Part shown: piece by piece, positions 1 through 9,304 of the stretch
Position numbering within the stretch: the stretch's first letter is position 1
Layout of the letters: each line of letters starts with the position of its first letter
Origin: Oceaniferula marina
Lineage (GTDB): Bacteria; Verrucomicrobiota; Verrucomicrobiia; Verrucomicrobiales; Akkermansiaceae
Length of the DNA: 64,000 nt
Reading direction: 5' to 3'
Assembly (NCBI RefSeq): GCF_013391475.1
Contig: NZ_JACBAZ010000003.1
Location: 531,178 to 595,177, forward strand
Made by a program: the position numbers and the translations under genes
The notes under the pieces: model-generated
Told to the model about the DNA's origin: nothing
The model's database searches: none
Seen by the model: only the letters and a program-made list of their open reading frames with translations

Positions 1-62
1 GAGGCGAGAATACAAACGCCCTGGAATGATCATTCTTACAAACGGGTTGCCTTTTCACCATG

Positions 63-82
63 AAAAACGGGTCCGCCGTTTT
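63..82 (-). terminator. weak intrinsic terminator after the first gene
   Basis: On the minus strand a 7-bp perfect stem (AAAACGG/CCGTTTT) with a 5-nt loop ends in a run of T, starting 24 bases after the stop of the glycoside hydrolase gene. The stem is A/T-rich at its base, so termination may be inefficient. Confidence 0.4.
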
Positions 83-106
83 CCAGCTAAGCTCAAGGTT
101 CATTTG

Positions 107-3073
107 TCAATCGTTGGCATCCTTGAAAACATACCAGGTGTAACCCTTGGCCTTCACCTTGACCTTGACGGTAACTTCGTTGCGATCATTCAGGCTGTGC
201 TGCTGCTTCTCAGCAGATTCTTGTTCCTGAATCATCGCCTCGCCTCGGATTCCTGTGTAATAAAGCGGAACCCGGATTTCCTGTTCCACATCGCGTTCCA
301 GCGGATTATAAACCATCATCAAGCCCTTCTCTTCGAGCTTCGGGTTCACATGCAGGATGTAGTCCAGACTCCGTCCGTCGGGACGTTTCAGATGGAGAAT
401 ATCAGAGGTGAGGATCGCACGGTGTCTTTTGAAAAACGCGACCATTTTTTTGAGCATCGCCAGCGTTTCAGGGGAATCATACAACTGGGGGCCCCGCATC
501 ATGCTGGTGACTCCGTAACCCAAGGTGCAAGCCAAGCGGTGTTCGTAGTCCGCAAGATTCTGTTTCAACGGTATCATGGCAGCCGCTTTTCCACCTCCCT
601 TGTAATTGCTCAGCGGGACAAAGGTCCAACCCATGATATTATTGCGACTGTGCAAGGAGCTGTCATAGATCGTCCTCCGCGTCAGCAGGTGCTGCATTTC
701 ACGTGGTGCCGACCAGGAGGCTTCCCGGTAATTGTGCTGCACTTTGGACGCGCCATACATCACATACCAATCAGGAATTCTTAAGAAAATCCCCTGACCG
801 TTCATCCAGCTGTAAAAATCCAGAATACGTTTGCGTTGCTGCCAGACGGAATCCTTGTAGCCTTTGTGGCCAGGGTGGTAATCAGCACCGCAGGGGTCGG
901 TAGGGTAGGAACCATCATGAGTGAATAAGCCCATTCCGGTTTTCTGATAGAATGTCTTGATGTTCTTTAAATAATTCATCCCCCAGTTGCTCGCCAAACA
1001 CGGGCAACGGCCGAAACGGCAATGTGGGCCACTGGTCTTGCCTGTCGCGGGGTCAATGCAGGAATCCTTCCCTGCTCCTCGGGAGGCCAGCAGGTTGTAT
1101 CCGCCGATCGTGATACCTTTCTGCTTGGCATAAGCTTCCAAGCGCTTGTATTTGGCAATATTAGCCGGACTGACATCCTCGCAATTGAAACCACTTCCAA
1201 ACGACATCAACATCAGCTCGTAGCCCACATCCGCACATTGATCGATGCCTTTCTTGACGTGTTCCTCCTTGGAGCTGGTGATATCGTATTCCAGCGGGCA
1301 TTCCGTGGTCCAAGGGGCTAGATTCCGATACATCTGGGACTTTGCCAGTTGCTGGCGCTCCTGATCGTGGCTGTCAAAGGGAAGCTCCCAGATCCGGTGG
1401 GAAACAAAAACCTCGTCCGGGTCCAATGTTTCCTCCGGTCCTATGGGAGGTGAGCACTCCACCCTCACCAGCGCTTTGGAGGTAACCGCCGGCTGGCTTC
1501 GAAAGCTTGGGTCCCTCATCCAGTGCACCGCATAACTGCCCTCCGCCTGAGGGCCAGGAGACGCAGATTCTGCCGAGCCGTGGCGGAACAGGCCCGATTC
1601 GATGTAGAACCGCTTGGCGGGCTCCCAGCCCTGGCCTCCCGCTGTTGTGATGTTTTCGTTGTTGATCGCCAGCAACTCACTAACATAGCTGTTTAACACA
1701 CAGGGTGTTTCACCGTGGTTTTGCACGCTGATCCATTTGCTCATTACGGGCAAGCCATCGTAGAGGTTATAGTGCACATTGATTTTCAGTTCCTTGAGAT
1801 ACCCCAATTGAGCCAAAGTTTCGTCGGTTTTTTTGCGTGCTCCGTATACCCGGAAGCTTTGAATTTTGCTGATCATTTTTTTGCCTGGCTTGTCCGCCTT
1901 GACCACACCTCCATGCATTCCGGTTTTGCCAACTCGAACCAAATCGGGAGCCCCGACAGGCAACTTGATTCGGGCTCCTACCTTTTTCCAATTTTTGTCA
2001 TTCTGGCTGTAGAAACAAACAAGCTGCCCGCCATCAAGATAAGCGCGCAGAACAACAGGGGTGCTTGGATCAATGTCAGCGATCTTTTTGTATTTTCCTT
2101 TGCAGCCTGCATATAACACCCCTTTGGAAGGGTGACTGTAAATCTTTGCGGCCTCTTCTTTTTTGCCGGTTTTCTGCCAAATGAGAGCAATTCCGGGGCC
2201 TAGGCCATTCCCCGGGTTATGTCGGTTGACGGCCTTGCCGGATTGATCTGTGCCCGGGTCGATGCGGCATTCGACAAGCTTTACCCCTTCCGGCAAGGCG
2301 CGCTCGAGAAAGACTGACTCGTTCTCATATCCTGTGTACTCTCCGGCATAGCCTTCGTTGGTAAAGGTGCTATCCGAAAGTGAAGGGCTCATAACGGCTT
2401 TCCATCGAGTTTCCAGCACAGCACCGGTAAATTCACAAGCATCCAAAATCTCAGCGCCAATGGATAAATCCTGGCTGAATGTTAGAACCTCTTGTAGCAC
2501 CTCGTCATCGATGTGGTATTGGAAGCGAATTTCACGTCCTTTTGGAGGCCAATCCTTATGCTCCGCCATCCATTGCGGATTAGCCTTCCAAGCAATGTGT
2601 GCCTGGATGGGGCCCTGATGAACGGACTCCAGTTTGCATGCCCCTTTGAGAGCTTTCATCTTCGGCAGGTCTTTTTCGAGAATGAAGCCTTTTTGACTGG
2701 CTGGCTCCAGGCCGCCGACGTTCATCGTCAGGCCGTTGATGGTGATGCGGGCCTCCGGTTCGGTGCTGCGGAGGAACTCCTCACCGCTCCAAAGGTTCTT
2801 AAAACTGATGCAGGCCGTATTGGGCTCAATCTGAAAACTCCGGCTGATCAGGCCATTGGAGAGAACCAGACCGCCACTCCGGGACTGGTATAAGCCAGCC
2901 TTGGCATGACGGTTATCAATCAACCAGTCAGATTTGAGTGCCACCTTCTGTTCATCGAATAAAGGCAATACCGTGGGGTCCACCGCCTTGTCCTCCGCCG
3001 CAAACATCAATTGCCCCGCCCCTAAAACCGCGTAGAGCAGTAAGGCTGTTTTGTTTATCGTTTTCATTACCAT
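107..3073 (-). CDS. secreted alpha-galactosidase-like glycoside hydrolase
   Basis: A 988-residue exported protein. The first ~25 residues form a signal peptide (basic start, hydrophobic core, cleavage near MFA-AED). Residues ~60-250 look like the N-terminal beta-sandwich of family 36-like alpha-galactosidases. Residues ~260-412 look like an inserted concanavalin/LamG-type beta-sandwich, ending in a typical 'SKIQSFRVYG' strand. The C-terminal half resembles a TIM barrel, with FTHDGSYP and IRIPDWY-like loops that could carry the acidic residues. The likely role is cleavage of alpha-linked sugars from algal or mucin-type glycans in the periplasm or outside the cell. ATG codons at 3073 and 3067 are both possible starts. 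The family assignment is by overall resemblance; the nucleophile was not identified with certainty. Confidence 0.6.
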   Translation of the reverse strand: MVMKTINKTALLLYAVLGAGQLMFAAEDKAVDPTVLPLFDEQKVALKSDWLIDNRHAKAGLYQSRSGGLVLSNGLISRSFQIEPNTACISFKNLWSGEEFLRSTEPEARITINGLTMNVGGLEPASQKGFILEKDLPKMKALKGACKLESVHQGPIQAHIAWKANPQWMAEHKDWPPKGREIRFQYHIDDEVLQEVLTFSQDLSIGAEILDACEFTGAVLETRWKAVMSPSLSDSTFTNEGYAGEYTGYENESVFLERALPEGVKLVECRIDPGTDQSGKAVNRHNPGNGLGPGIALIWQKTGKKEEAAKIYSHPSKGVLYAGCKGKYKKIADIDPSTPVVLRAYLDGGQLVCFYSQNDKNWKKVGARIKLPVGAPDLVRVGKTGMHGGVVKADKPGKKMISKIQSFRVYGARKKTDETLAQLGYLKELKINVHYNLYDGLPVMSKWISVQNHGETPCVLNSYVSELLAINNENITTAGGQGWEPAKRFYIESGLFRHGSAESASPGPQAEGSYAVHWMRDPSFRSQPAVTSKALVRVECSPPIGPEETLDPDEVFVSHRIWELPFDSHDQERQQLAKSQMYRNLAPWTTECPLEYDITSSKEEHVKKGIDQCADVGYELMLMSFGSGFNCEDVSPANIAKYKRLEAYAKQKGITIGGYNLLASRGAGKDSCIDPATGKTSGPHCRFGRCPCLASNWGMNYLKNIKTFYQKTGMGLFTHDGSYPTDPCGADYHPGHKGYKDSVWQQRKRILDFYSWMNGQGIFLRIPDWYVMYGASKVQHNYREASWSAPREMQHLLTRRTIYDSSLHSRNNIMGWTFVPLSNYKGGGKAAAMIPLKQNLADYEHRLACTLGYGVTSMMRGPQLYDSPETLAMLKKMVAFFKRHRAILTSDILHLKRPDGRSLDYILHVNPKLEEKGLMMVYNPLERDVEQEIRVPLYYTGIRGEAMIQEQESAEKQQHSLNDRNEVTVKVKVKAKGYTWYVFKDAND

Positions 3074-3333
3074 TTTGTTACACGCACATGAATTCGCATT
3101 AAACGAATAATGCGGTAACCATCATACGCGCTACCATACAAGTTTTAGCCTGGTGTTCATTATGAAAAAGCGACAGAGACTTGCGATTCTACGCACCTCT
3201 GGTCGCACAAAAAAATGAAGCCTTATGACATACCTCAACATGTCTCATCCCTGAAAATACCAAGACGCAACCCACCATACTCTCAAAACACAGCCCATTT
3301 GACTTGGCCATCAATCCACCTTATGGGTTCAGA

Positions 3334-4773
3334 ATGAAAAAACTCCTCTTGGGCTGCACCATGCTGCTGGCAACGCTTTCGCCAAAGAGCAGTGCAGCAG
3401 AGCAAGTGCTCACACTTGGCGACTCACTCACCTTCGCCTATGAAGCCGAATTCGGTTTTCGTATCTCCGTTCCCTTTCTAGGAACCTACGGAGATAATTT
3501 CGACTCCAGCGTCCAAAACTGGGTGGAAATTCTCCACTCCCCCGACTACCGCAACGCCTACTTTGATCAAGGCGAGCGAGACGACATCACTCTCAACCTT
3601 CTGTTCAGTTCGACCAATCTGTTTTTTAGAAGGGAATACAACTGGGCGGTCCCCGGGATGAAAATCGACCAATTGCGGCGCTACCTCAACCAGGAAGTCA
3701 GCCTCCGCGATATCCTTGCCGAATCTCCGGAATTTGCCGACTTACTTACCGCTCTCGACTTATCCAACTACAAAGATGCGGATTTCGACGTCATCGATCT
3801 GGCCGAACAAGTGGAAAACTCGGCTGAGCGTCTGGTCCTCTTCATTGGTGGGAATGATATCAACCAAGTTTATGGAGACATCTACCTCAACAATGCTCCC
3901 GGTACCTTTGTCCAGGATTATATCGATGATGCAACCGCCATCATCGATTGGATCCAAACCATCAACCCGGACCTGCCGATCGTAGTCGTCAATGTCCCCC
4001 ACGTCGGTATCACCCCCGATGTTCAGGCAAGCTATCCAAGCGATCCCATCAAAACCGAGCATGTCACCCAGGTTCTGATCAATCTGAACCAACAACTGGA
4101 ACAACTCTGCCAACTCAAAGACATCGCTTATGCCGATATCTTCAGCATCACCCTGCCTCTCTTAACAAACGACAAGCTCTGCATTCACGGAATCACCTTC
4201 TCTAATTCGGGAAGCACCACCGGCGAACTTTCCCACGTCTGGCTCAACGGCCCGCTCAGTGCCAATTTTCACCCCAACACCAATGCCCACACCCTGATCG
4301 CCAATCAAATCATCCACGCATTCAACCGGCATTACCAATCCGGCATTCCCCCACTGACCGCGACCGAAATGCTCGTCGGGCTGCTCAACCATTCAGCAGC
4401 CGATATCGATATGCCTTTTGATGCCTGGATGAACGGTTTTGGCTTAAACGGGCACCCGGCCAGTGATGACTCCGATCACGACGGCCTCAATGCCGGCACC
4501 GAATTCGCCCTCGGCCTGAACCCAACCTTCAAAGACTCGGAATTTTATACTCAGTCGATAGCTGGATCTACCGAAACCCCAAGCTGGCAACTCGCCTACC
4601 CCGTACGCCTGCCCTCATCATCCCACTACACCTTGACACCGAAAACGTCATCCGACCTCATCCACTTCACTCCATTAAGCCCATCCACAGGAAGCGACGG
4701 GATCACCCGAGCCAGCCACCCGATCCTTACAGGCAAGGCATACCTCCGACTTGAAACCATCATCACCCCATAG
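3334..4773 (+). CDS. exported SGNH/GDSL hydrolase
   Basis: A 479-residue protein starting at ATG 3334, where a good signal peptide begins (MKKLLLGCTM, cleavage near SSAAEQ). An upstream in-frame TTG at 3304 would add ten unlikely residues. GDSL block I is GDSLTF with candidate nucleophile Ser31. Block III is GGND at 172-175. The His block is HPNTNAH around 313-319, but the Asp usually three residues before the catalytic His is not present. Residues ~375-410 contain a D-S-D-H-D-G motif like Ca-binding thrombospondin-type-3 linkers of secreted Verrucomicrobia and Bacteroidetes proteins, followed by a C-terminal beta domain. It is probably an esterase or lipase acting on acylated polysaccharide or lipid. 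It is convergent with PPK2, with a 3-base gap. Confidence 0.75.
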   Translation: MKKLLLGCTMLLATLSPKSSAAEQVLTLGDSLTFAYEAEFGFRISVPFLGTYGDNFDSSVQNWVEILHSPDYRNAYFDQGERDDITLNLLFSSTNLFFRREYNWAVPGMKIDQLRRYLNQEVSLRDILAESPEFADLLTALDLSNYKDADFDVIDLAEQVENSAERLVLFIGGNDINQVYGDIYLNNAPGTFVQDYIDDATAIIDWIQTINPDLPIVVVNVPHVGITPDVQASYPSDPIKTEHVTQVLINLNQQLEQLCQLKDIAYADIFSITLPLLTNDKLCIHGITFSNSGSTTGELSHVWLNGPLSANFHPNTNAHTLIANQIIHAFNRHYQSGIPPLTATEMLVGLLNHSAADIDMPFDAWMNGFGLNGHPASDDSDHDGLNAGTEFALGLNPTFKDSEFYTQSIAGSTETPSWQLAYPVRLPSSSHYTLTPKTSSDLIHFTPLSPSTGSDGITRASHPILTGKAYLRLETIITP

Positions 4774-4776
4774 CTG

Positions 4777-5736
4777 TCAGTAACGCTCCGGTATCCACTT
4801 CTTTCCGGCCAACGCAGCAACATCATCATAGGCATCCGACTCATCCCGCTCCGGTAAATCCACCTGGGGATCAGGCAATACCTCGTATGGAATGGTATCC
4901 AACAAGTGAGCCATACAATTCAGTCGGGCCCGCTTTTTATCATTCGAGTCCACAATGTGCCACGGCGCCCATTTGGTGTCCGTCACTTCTAACATCGCAT
5001 CCCGGGCCCGGGAATAATCAAACCACTTGCTCCGAGCGGTCAGATCCATCGGACTGAGTTTCCACTGCCGCTTTTTATCCCTGATGCGTTGTTTAAAACG
5101 GGCCTCCTGGTTCTCATTACTCACCGTCAGCCAGTACTTCACCAAAATCGTGCCACCCTCAACCAGCCAACGCTCAAAGCCGGCACAGTTCTTCTTAAAC
5201 TGTTCATATTCATCATCCGAACAAAACCCCATGACCTTCTCCACCCCCAGACGGTTATACCAACTCCGGTCAAACAAAACAATTTCTCCAGCCGTCGGCA
5301 ACTTGCTGATATAACGCTGCAAGTACATCTCACCCTCCTCCCGGTCATTCGGAGCAGGTAAGGCCTCGACCCGAAACACGCGCGGACTGACGCGCTCCCG
5401 GATCCGCTTGATGATGCCTCCCTTTCCTGCGGCATCCCTCCCCTCAAACACGATGACCACCCGTAAGCCCTTGTGCTTCACCCAATCCTGCAAATGCACG
5501 AGCTCCGTCTGCAGACGCTCCAGCTCCGCCTCATAATACCGGTTCCTCAACTTTCCCTTTTTGTTAACCGGCCCTTTGTCCTTTTTCGTTTGCTTGCTCA
5601 TCAGTTCATTCTCCAGATTCATTCTCAGATCATTCAAAATCCTATCGGCCAACCTAGCCCCCATCTCACGACCTTGCAAGAACTTCGTCAAATCGACCCC
5701 ATACATGCTCAACACTTGCTTTCCACCACCATCCAT
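4777..5736 (-). CDS. ppk2: polyphosphate kinase 2 (PPK2 family)
   Basis: A 319-residue cytoplasmic enzyme that transfers phosphate between polyphosphate and nucleotides. It has the PPK2 core: Walker A GRDAAGKGG at residues 99-107, the substrate stretch RVEALPAPNDREEGEMYLQR, Walker B IVLFDRSWYNR, and a C-terminal TKWAPWHIVDSNDK motif. The basic Lys/Arg-rich segment before the core (~47-66) is common in single-domain PPK2. The ATG at 5736 lies only 14 bases from the divergent GTG of the next gene. A later Met, such as the one before SKQTKK, is a possible alternative start. The PPK2 subclass (ADP or GDP preference) cannot be told from sequence by eye. Confidence 0.93.
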   Translation of the reverse strand: MDGGGKQVLSMYGVDLTKFLQGREMGARLADRILNDLRMNLENELMSKQTKKDKGPVNKKGKLRNRYYEAELERLQTELVHLQDWVKHKGLRVVIVFEGRDAAGKGGIIKRIRERVSPRVFRVEALPAPNDREEGEMYLQRYISKLPTAGEIVLFDRSWYNRLGVEKVMGFCSDDEYEQFKKNCAGFERWLVEGGTILVKYWLTVSNENQEARFKQRIRDKKRQWKLSPMDLTARSKWFDYSRARDAMLEVTDTKWAPWHIVDSNDKKRARLNCMAHLLDTIPYEVLPDPQVDLPERDESDAYDDVAALAGKKWIPERY

Positions 5737-5750
5737 GGTTCACTTATCCC

Positions 5751-6113
5751 GTGCTACAAATTGTCTTCAACGAAATCAGCGCCTCCGAGATCTCTCGGAT
5801 GGACACGCTCGACCAACTCGAATTACTCGATGCCTTTAAAGTCACCGAGGCCGATTTAACCGACCTCGATGGAGACAGGTTTGGTAAAATCATGCGCGAC
5901 GGAAAAACCCTCTACCGCTTCCGCACCGATGATTGCCGAATCTATTTTGAAGTCGCTGACAATTCCGTGGTCGTCCACCGGGTACTCCACAAAAATTCCT
6001 TTTCCGACTTCCTGTTCCGCTCGCAAATGCCACTCGCCGAAGACGAAGAACTCTCGAAATCGAAACATTTCTGGAACCTGATCGACGAAGGCCGCAAAGC
6101 CCGACGGATGTAA
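5751..6113 (+). CDS. RelE/ParE-like small protein
   Basis: A 120-residue protein with a GTG start. The middle, KTLYRFRTDDCRIYFEV followed by VVVHRVLHKNS, follows the RelE/ParE toxin pattern: a strand with a basic-aromatic 'yRfR..dyRiyfe', then 'v.vh.VlhK'. The family link is therefore plausible. The C-terminus (FWNLIDEGRKARR) is a basic helix. No short antitoxin gene lies next to it in either direction: PPK2 is divergent 14 bases upstream and a TPR membrane gene follows 95 bases downstream. It may be a solitary or domesticated RelE-fold protein, so a toxin role is only a suggestion. Confidence 0.6.
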   Translation: MLQIVFNEISASEISRMDTLDQLELLDAFKVTEADLTDLDGDRFGKIMRDGKTLYRFRTDDCRIYFEVADNSVVVHRVLHKNSFSDFLFRSQMPLAEDEELSKSKHFWNLIDEGRKARRM

Positions 6114-6208
6114 GCAGATCCGCGCATCACGGGCATGAAATCATGCTGCCCCGCTCACCACTTTCGTTCTTTTCATCATAAGGACAATGTGATAGATCTT
6201 CTATCGTC

Positions 6209-6817
6209 ATGACCAAGAAGATTCTCCACGTTATCGTCTTTCTCGCTGTTGCCGCTATTGTCTCCTCAGCTTTTCTCGGTGAAGGGGATGATGACGTCAA
6301 AGCCATGGGCCAACTTCCCGCCTTGATGTTGGCCGCTGTCTATCTCGGCGTGATGTTTGTCACTTACATCCTGCCTGCCCTTACCGACCGTGCCACCACC
6401 GCAGTGCTCGACTCCGGTGAAATCGTCGAAAAAGACCCACTGCATGACGCTCGGGCCGCCTACGCTCGCGGCGACTACGAAGAAGCGATGGAAGTCTACC
6501 GCAGCGTCACCAGTGACGACCCCTATAATCGCTTACCATGGGTCGAAATCGCAAAGATCCAACATGACAACTTGGAAGACCCCGATGCATCCATCGAAAC
6601 GCTTCGCGAAGCCCTCGAAAGCCACGAATGGCCAGTCAATGACGCCGCTTACTTCATGGGACGCCTCTCGGAAATCTATCTCGAGGACAAAAACGATCAG
6701 GAAGCCTGTATCACCATCCTCAATCAGATGATCGAGCTGTTCCCGGAAACCCGCCACTCAGCCAACGCCACGCATAAGCTCAACGAAATTATGCGCGCCA
6801 ACGAGGCTCAGGCCTAA
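6209..6817 (+). CDS. membrane-anchored TPR protein
   Basis: A 202-residue protein with two N-terminal hydrophobic segments (about residues 5-23 and 34-57) and a soluble tail. The tail carries tetratricopeptide-like helices, for example DARAAYARGDYEEAMEVYRSV around 80-105 and a second repeat ending in ACITILNQMIELFPE. It probably serves as an inner-membrane scaffold with the repeats on one face. An AAGGAC-like sequence lies about 25 bases before the ATG. The next gene, ComEC, starts 47 bases later on the same strand, so co-transcription is possible, but no specific partner can be named. Confidence 0.7.
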   Translation: MTKKILHVIVFLAVAAIVSSAFLGEGDDDVKAMGQLPALMLAAVYLGVMFVTYILPALTDRATTAVLDSGEIVEKDPLHDARAAYARGDYEEAMEVYRSVTSDDPYNRLPWVEIAKIQHDNLEDPDASIETLREALESHEWPVNDAAYFMGRLSEIYLEDKNDQEACITILNQMIELFPETRHSANATHKLNEIMRANEAQA

Positions 6818-6864
6818 CACGCCACCGCACAAGCATCAACCGGCAGCCCCCACCCCCACTGCTT

Positions 6865-9240
6865 GTGCCGTCTCCAAATTCTTCTCCCAAAAGAACTCCG
6901 GCTCAATTTCTAACAAAATTTCCGCTGTGGCCGCTCATCCTTGGCACCCTCCTTGGTGTTCTGATCGCCGACCACTGCGGGCTACACTTCGAATCAAGCT
7001 TCGGCCTAACCCCTCCGCTTCTTGACTCCTGGTTCTGGCTCATTGAAACCACGGCGCTTGCTGCGCTCGCCCTGATCGTCCGCAAGCCTGCCGTCACCCT
7101 GCTATCACTCGGTATCATTTTTGGCCACCTCAGCCACGGTTTAACCATCGAGCGACAACAGGAAGGACGACAATACGTAACAGCAACGCCCGATCGCAGC
7201 GTAACCATCCATGCCGTCATCCTCGATACCGGTCGATCCGAAAAAGGCCCCTACCTCGCCAAGGTCATCACCTCCGACCAATCAGGAGTTAAAACATCGA
7301 GCGTATTACCGGCAGGGTTACGCATTGTCTTGATTACAAGCAAGGATCAGACATCACCACTCCAGATCGGCGACCTGGTCCACGTCCAAGGATCACTCAG
7401 CCCAATCCCTCCTCCACGCAATCCACACGGGTTCGATCTTGCGCGTTGGCGCCACCGTCAAGGAGCCAACCTTCAACTCGTCGCAGACCACCCTGTCCAG
7501 GCGGTCGGGATCAACACCCTGCGGATCCCCCTCAGAACCATGGCCAAATGGCGCAACACCCTGCGCAAAAATATGACCCGTGGCCTCGAACCTGAATCCG
7601 AAGACGCCCAACTCATCCGTGCCGTCGTGCTCGGAGAACGGCCACCCCAGCCTTCGACCATGATCGATGATTTTCGCAACAGCGGCACCCTGCATGTGTT
7701 TGCCGTCAGCGGCCTTCACGTCGGGATGGTGGGTCTGCTGATAGGTTTTGTCCTGTCACTGCTCCGTGCACCCCGCTGGATGATCATCACCCTCACTATC
7801 CTTGGCATGGCCCTCTATGCCGGTATCACCGGTGGCAGGCCTCCCGCTGTTCGAGCTGTGATCATGGCCAGCGTTTTTCTCTCAGGATTTTTGGTCAAAC
7901 GCCACCCAGTGCTGATCAACAGCCTGGCTGCCAGCGCCGTGCTTGTCCTTCTGTGGGACGGCCACCAGCTTTTCACCCCCGGCTTTCAACTCTCCTACGG
8001 CGTGCTGCTCGCCATCGCCCTGTTCACCCGCTTTTGGACCCAACGCCTTCACCGCATCGGGCAGCTTGATCCCTTCATGCCCCGCCTGCTGCTGAGCCAC
8101 TGGCAAGAACGCCGCCTCGTAATTCGTGAACACTTGCAAGGGTCTCTCTCGGTTTCCTGTGCTGCCTGGATGGGATCCAGCCCCCTGATCTGGATTCACT
8201 TCGGCATCATCACACCCATCTCCATCCTTGCCAGCATCCCCCTGATGCTTATGATTTTCGGCGTGCTCGCCCTGGCCATGGCATCGATCAGCCTCGGCTC
8301 CCTCTCTTCCAAAGGTGGAGAAAAAATCAACCAACTCAACGCCCTGCTTGCCCGGGTCACCCGAAACACCGCCGCAGGTTTTGCCACTGTCCCCGGAAGC
8401 CACTTCCACAAGACACGCAAAAGACCCGAACATGGACAGGTGATCATCTTCGACCTTCCCAAAGGAGGCGGGGCCCAGTTCCTCGACTTCGGTGGCGGCA
8501 TCCTCTACGACAGCGGCAGCCCACGGAATTTCCGCTTCCACGTTCAACCTACCTTGACCCACCTTCGAGCCAGACCCGACTCCCTGATCATCAGTCATGC
8601 CGATTCCAGCCACTGCGGAGCCATGTACCAGTGCCTCTCGCTCTACCAACCCAAACAAGCCATCATTCCCCGCCCCGATCAACGAAGCCCGAGCTACCGC
8701 CAATTCATCCGCTCAGTCGACCAATACGGCTGCCGAACGATCACGCCCCAACCCGGACAATGCTTCCTTCTTTCATCCGAGCCATCCAAGCCACTGGGGA
8801 CTTTCCTGGAAATCCTTCACGCACCCGCCAACCTCAAGGGACGTGGTCGAGCCGATGACACCGGACTCGTCACTCGTCTCCACTGGCGGGGGTGGACGAT
8901 TCTTTTTACCTCCGACGCCGGATGGATCACAGAAAACCGACTACTCCAATCCGGGCTTAATCTGCAAGCCGACGTTCTCGTCATGGGCCGCAATGCCAAC
9001 GATTACACCGGCCAGCTCCACTTCATTGATGCCGTCTCACCCCAAGCGATCATTTCCAGCCATGCACCCTTCCCAGAAGCCGAACGCATCCCCAACACAT
9101 GGGCTGCCTCAATCCGCCAACGCGGGATCCACCTCATCGACCAACAACAATCAGGAGCCGTCACCCTGACCATGGAAAAGGATCAGCTAAAACTGAGCCC
9201 GACATTACCCGATCGTCCAACTCTCATACTCACGCGGTGA
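6865..9240 (+). CDS. comEC: ComEC/Rec2 DNA-uptake channel protein
   Basis: A 791-residue polytopic membrane protein expected to form the inner-membrane channel for single-stranded DNA in natural transformation. The order is N-terminal membrane helices, a DUF4131-type OB-like domain (~110-205), the Competence domain with VFAVSGLHVGMVG around 275-290 and many helices, then a C-terminal metallo-beta-lactamase-like domain. In that last domain the usual H-x-D-x-D-H signature reads HADSSH, so the second Asp is replaced by Ser. This may reduce or alter nuclease activity. The start is GTG at 6865. The stop codon overlaps a possible GTG of the next gene (sequence gtga). No other competence genes are in the window. 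Confidence 0.9.
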   Translation: MPSPNSSPKRTPAQFLTKFPLWPLILGTLLGVLIADHCGLHFESSFGLTPPLLDSWFWLIETTALAALALIVRKPAVTLLSLGIIFGHLSHGLTIERQQEGRQYVTATPDRSVTIHAVILDTGRSEKGPYLAKVITSDQSGVKTSSVLPAGLRIVLITSKDQTSPLQIGDLVHVQGSLSPIPPPRNPHGFDLARWRHRQGANLQLVADHPVQAVGINTLRIPLRTMAKWRNTLRKNMTRGLEPESEDAQLIRAVVLGERPPQPSTMIDDFRNSGTLHVFAVSGLHVGMVGLLIGFVLSLLRAPRWMIITLTILGMALYAGITGGRPPAVRAVIMASVFLSGFLVKRHPVLINSLAASAVLVLLWDGHQLFTPGFQLSYGVLLAIALFTRFWTQRLHRIGQLDPFMPRLLLSHWQERRLVIREHLQGSLSVSCAAWMGSSPLIWIHFGIITPISILASIPLMLMIFGVLALAMASISLGSLSSKGGEKINQLNALLARVTRNTAAGFATVPGSHFHKTRKRPEHGQVIIFDLPKGGGAQFLDFGGGILYDSGSPRNFRFHVQPTLTHLRARPDSLIISHADSSHCGAMYQCLSLYQPKQAIIPRPDQRSPSYRQFIRSVDQYGCRTITPQPGQCFLLSSEPSKPLGTFLEILHAPANLKGRGRADDTGLVTRLHWRGWTILFTSDAGWITENRLLQSGLNLQADVLVMGRNANDYTGQLHFIDAVSPQAIISSHAPFPEAERIPNTWAASIRQRGIHLIDQQQSGAVTLTMEKDQLKLSPTLPDRPTLILTR

Positions 9241-9304
9241 ATTCATTGGACAAAACCACCGCCAGACCTCAATTTTCAGCGCGAAGAACAACCACCCTCA
9301 CGCC

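Noticed and set aside
7882..8703. 273-codon minus-strand frame within comEC
   Set aside because: Shadow of comEC, rich in Gly/Asp/Ala without any recognisable fold.
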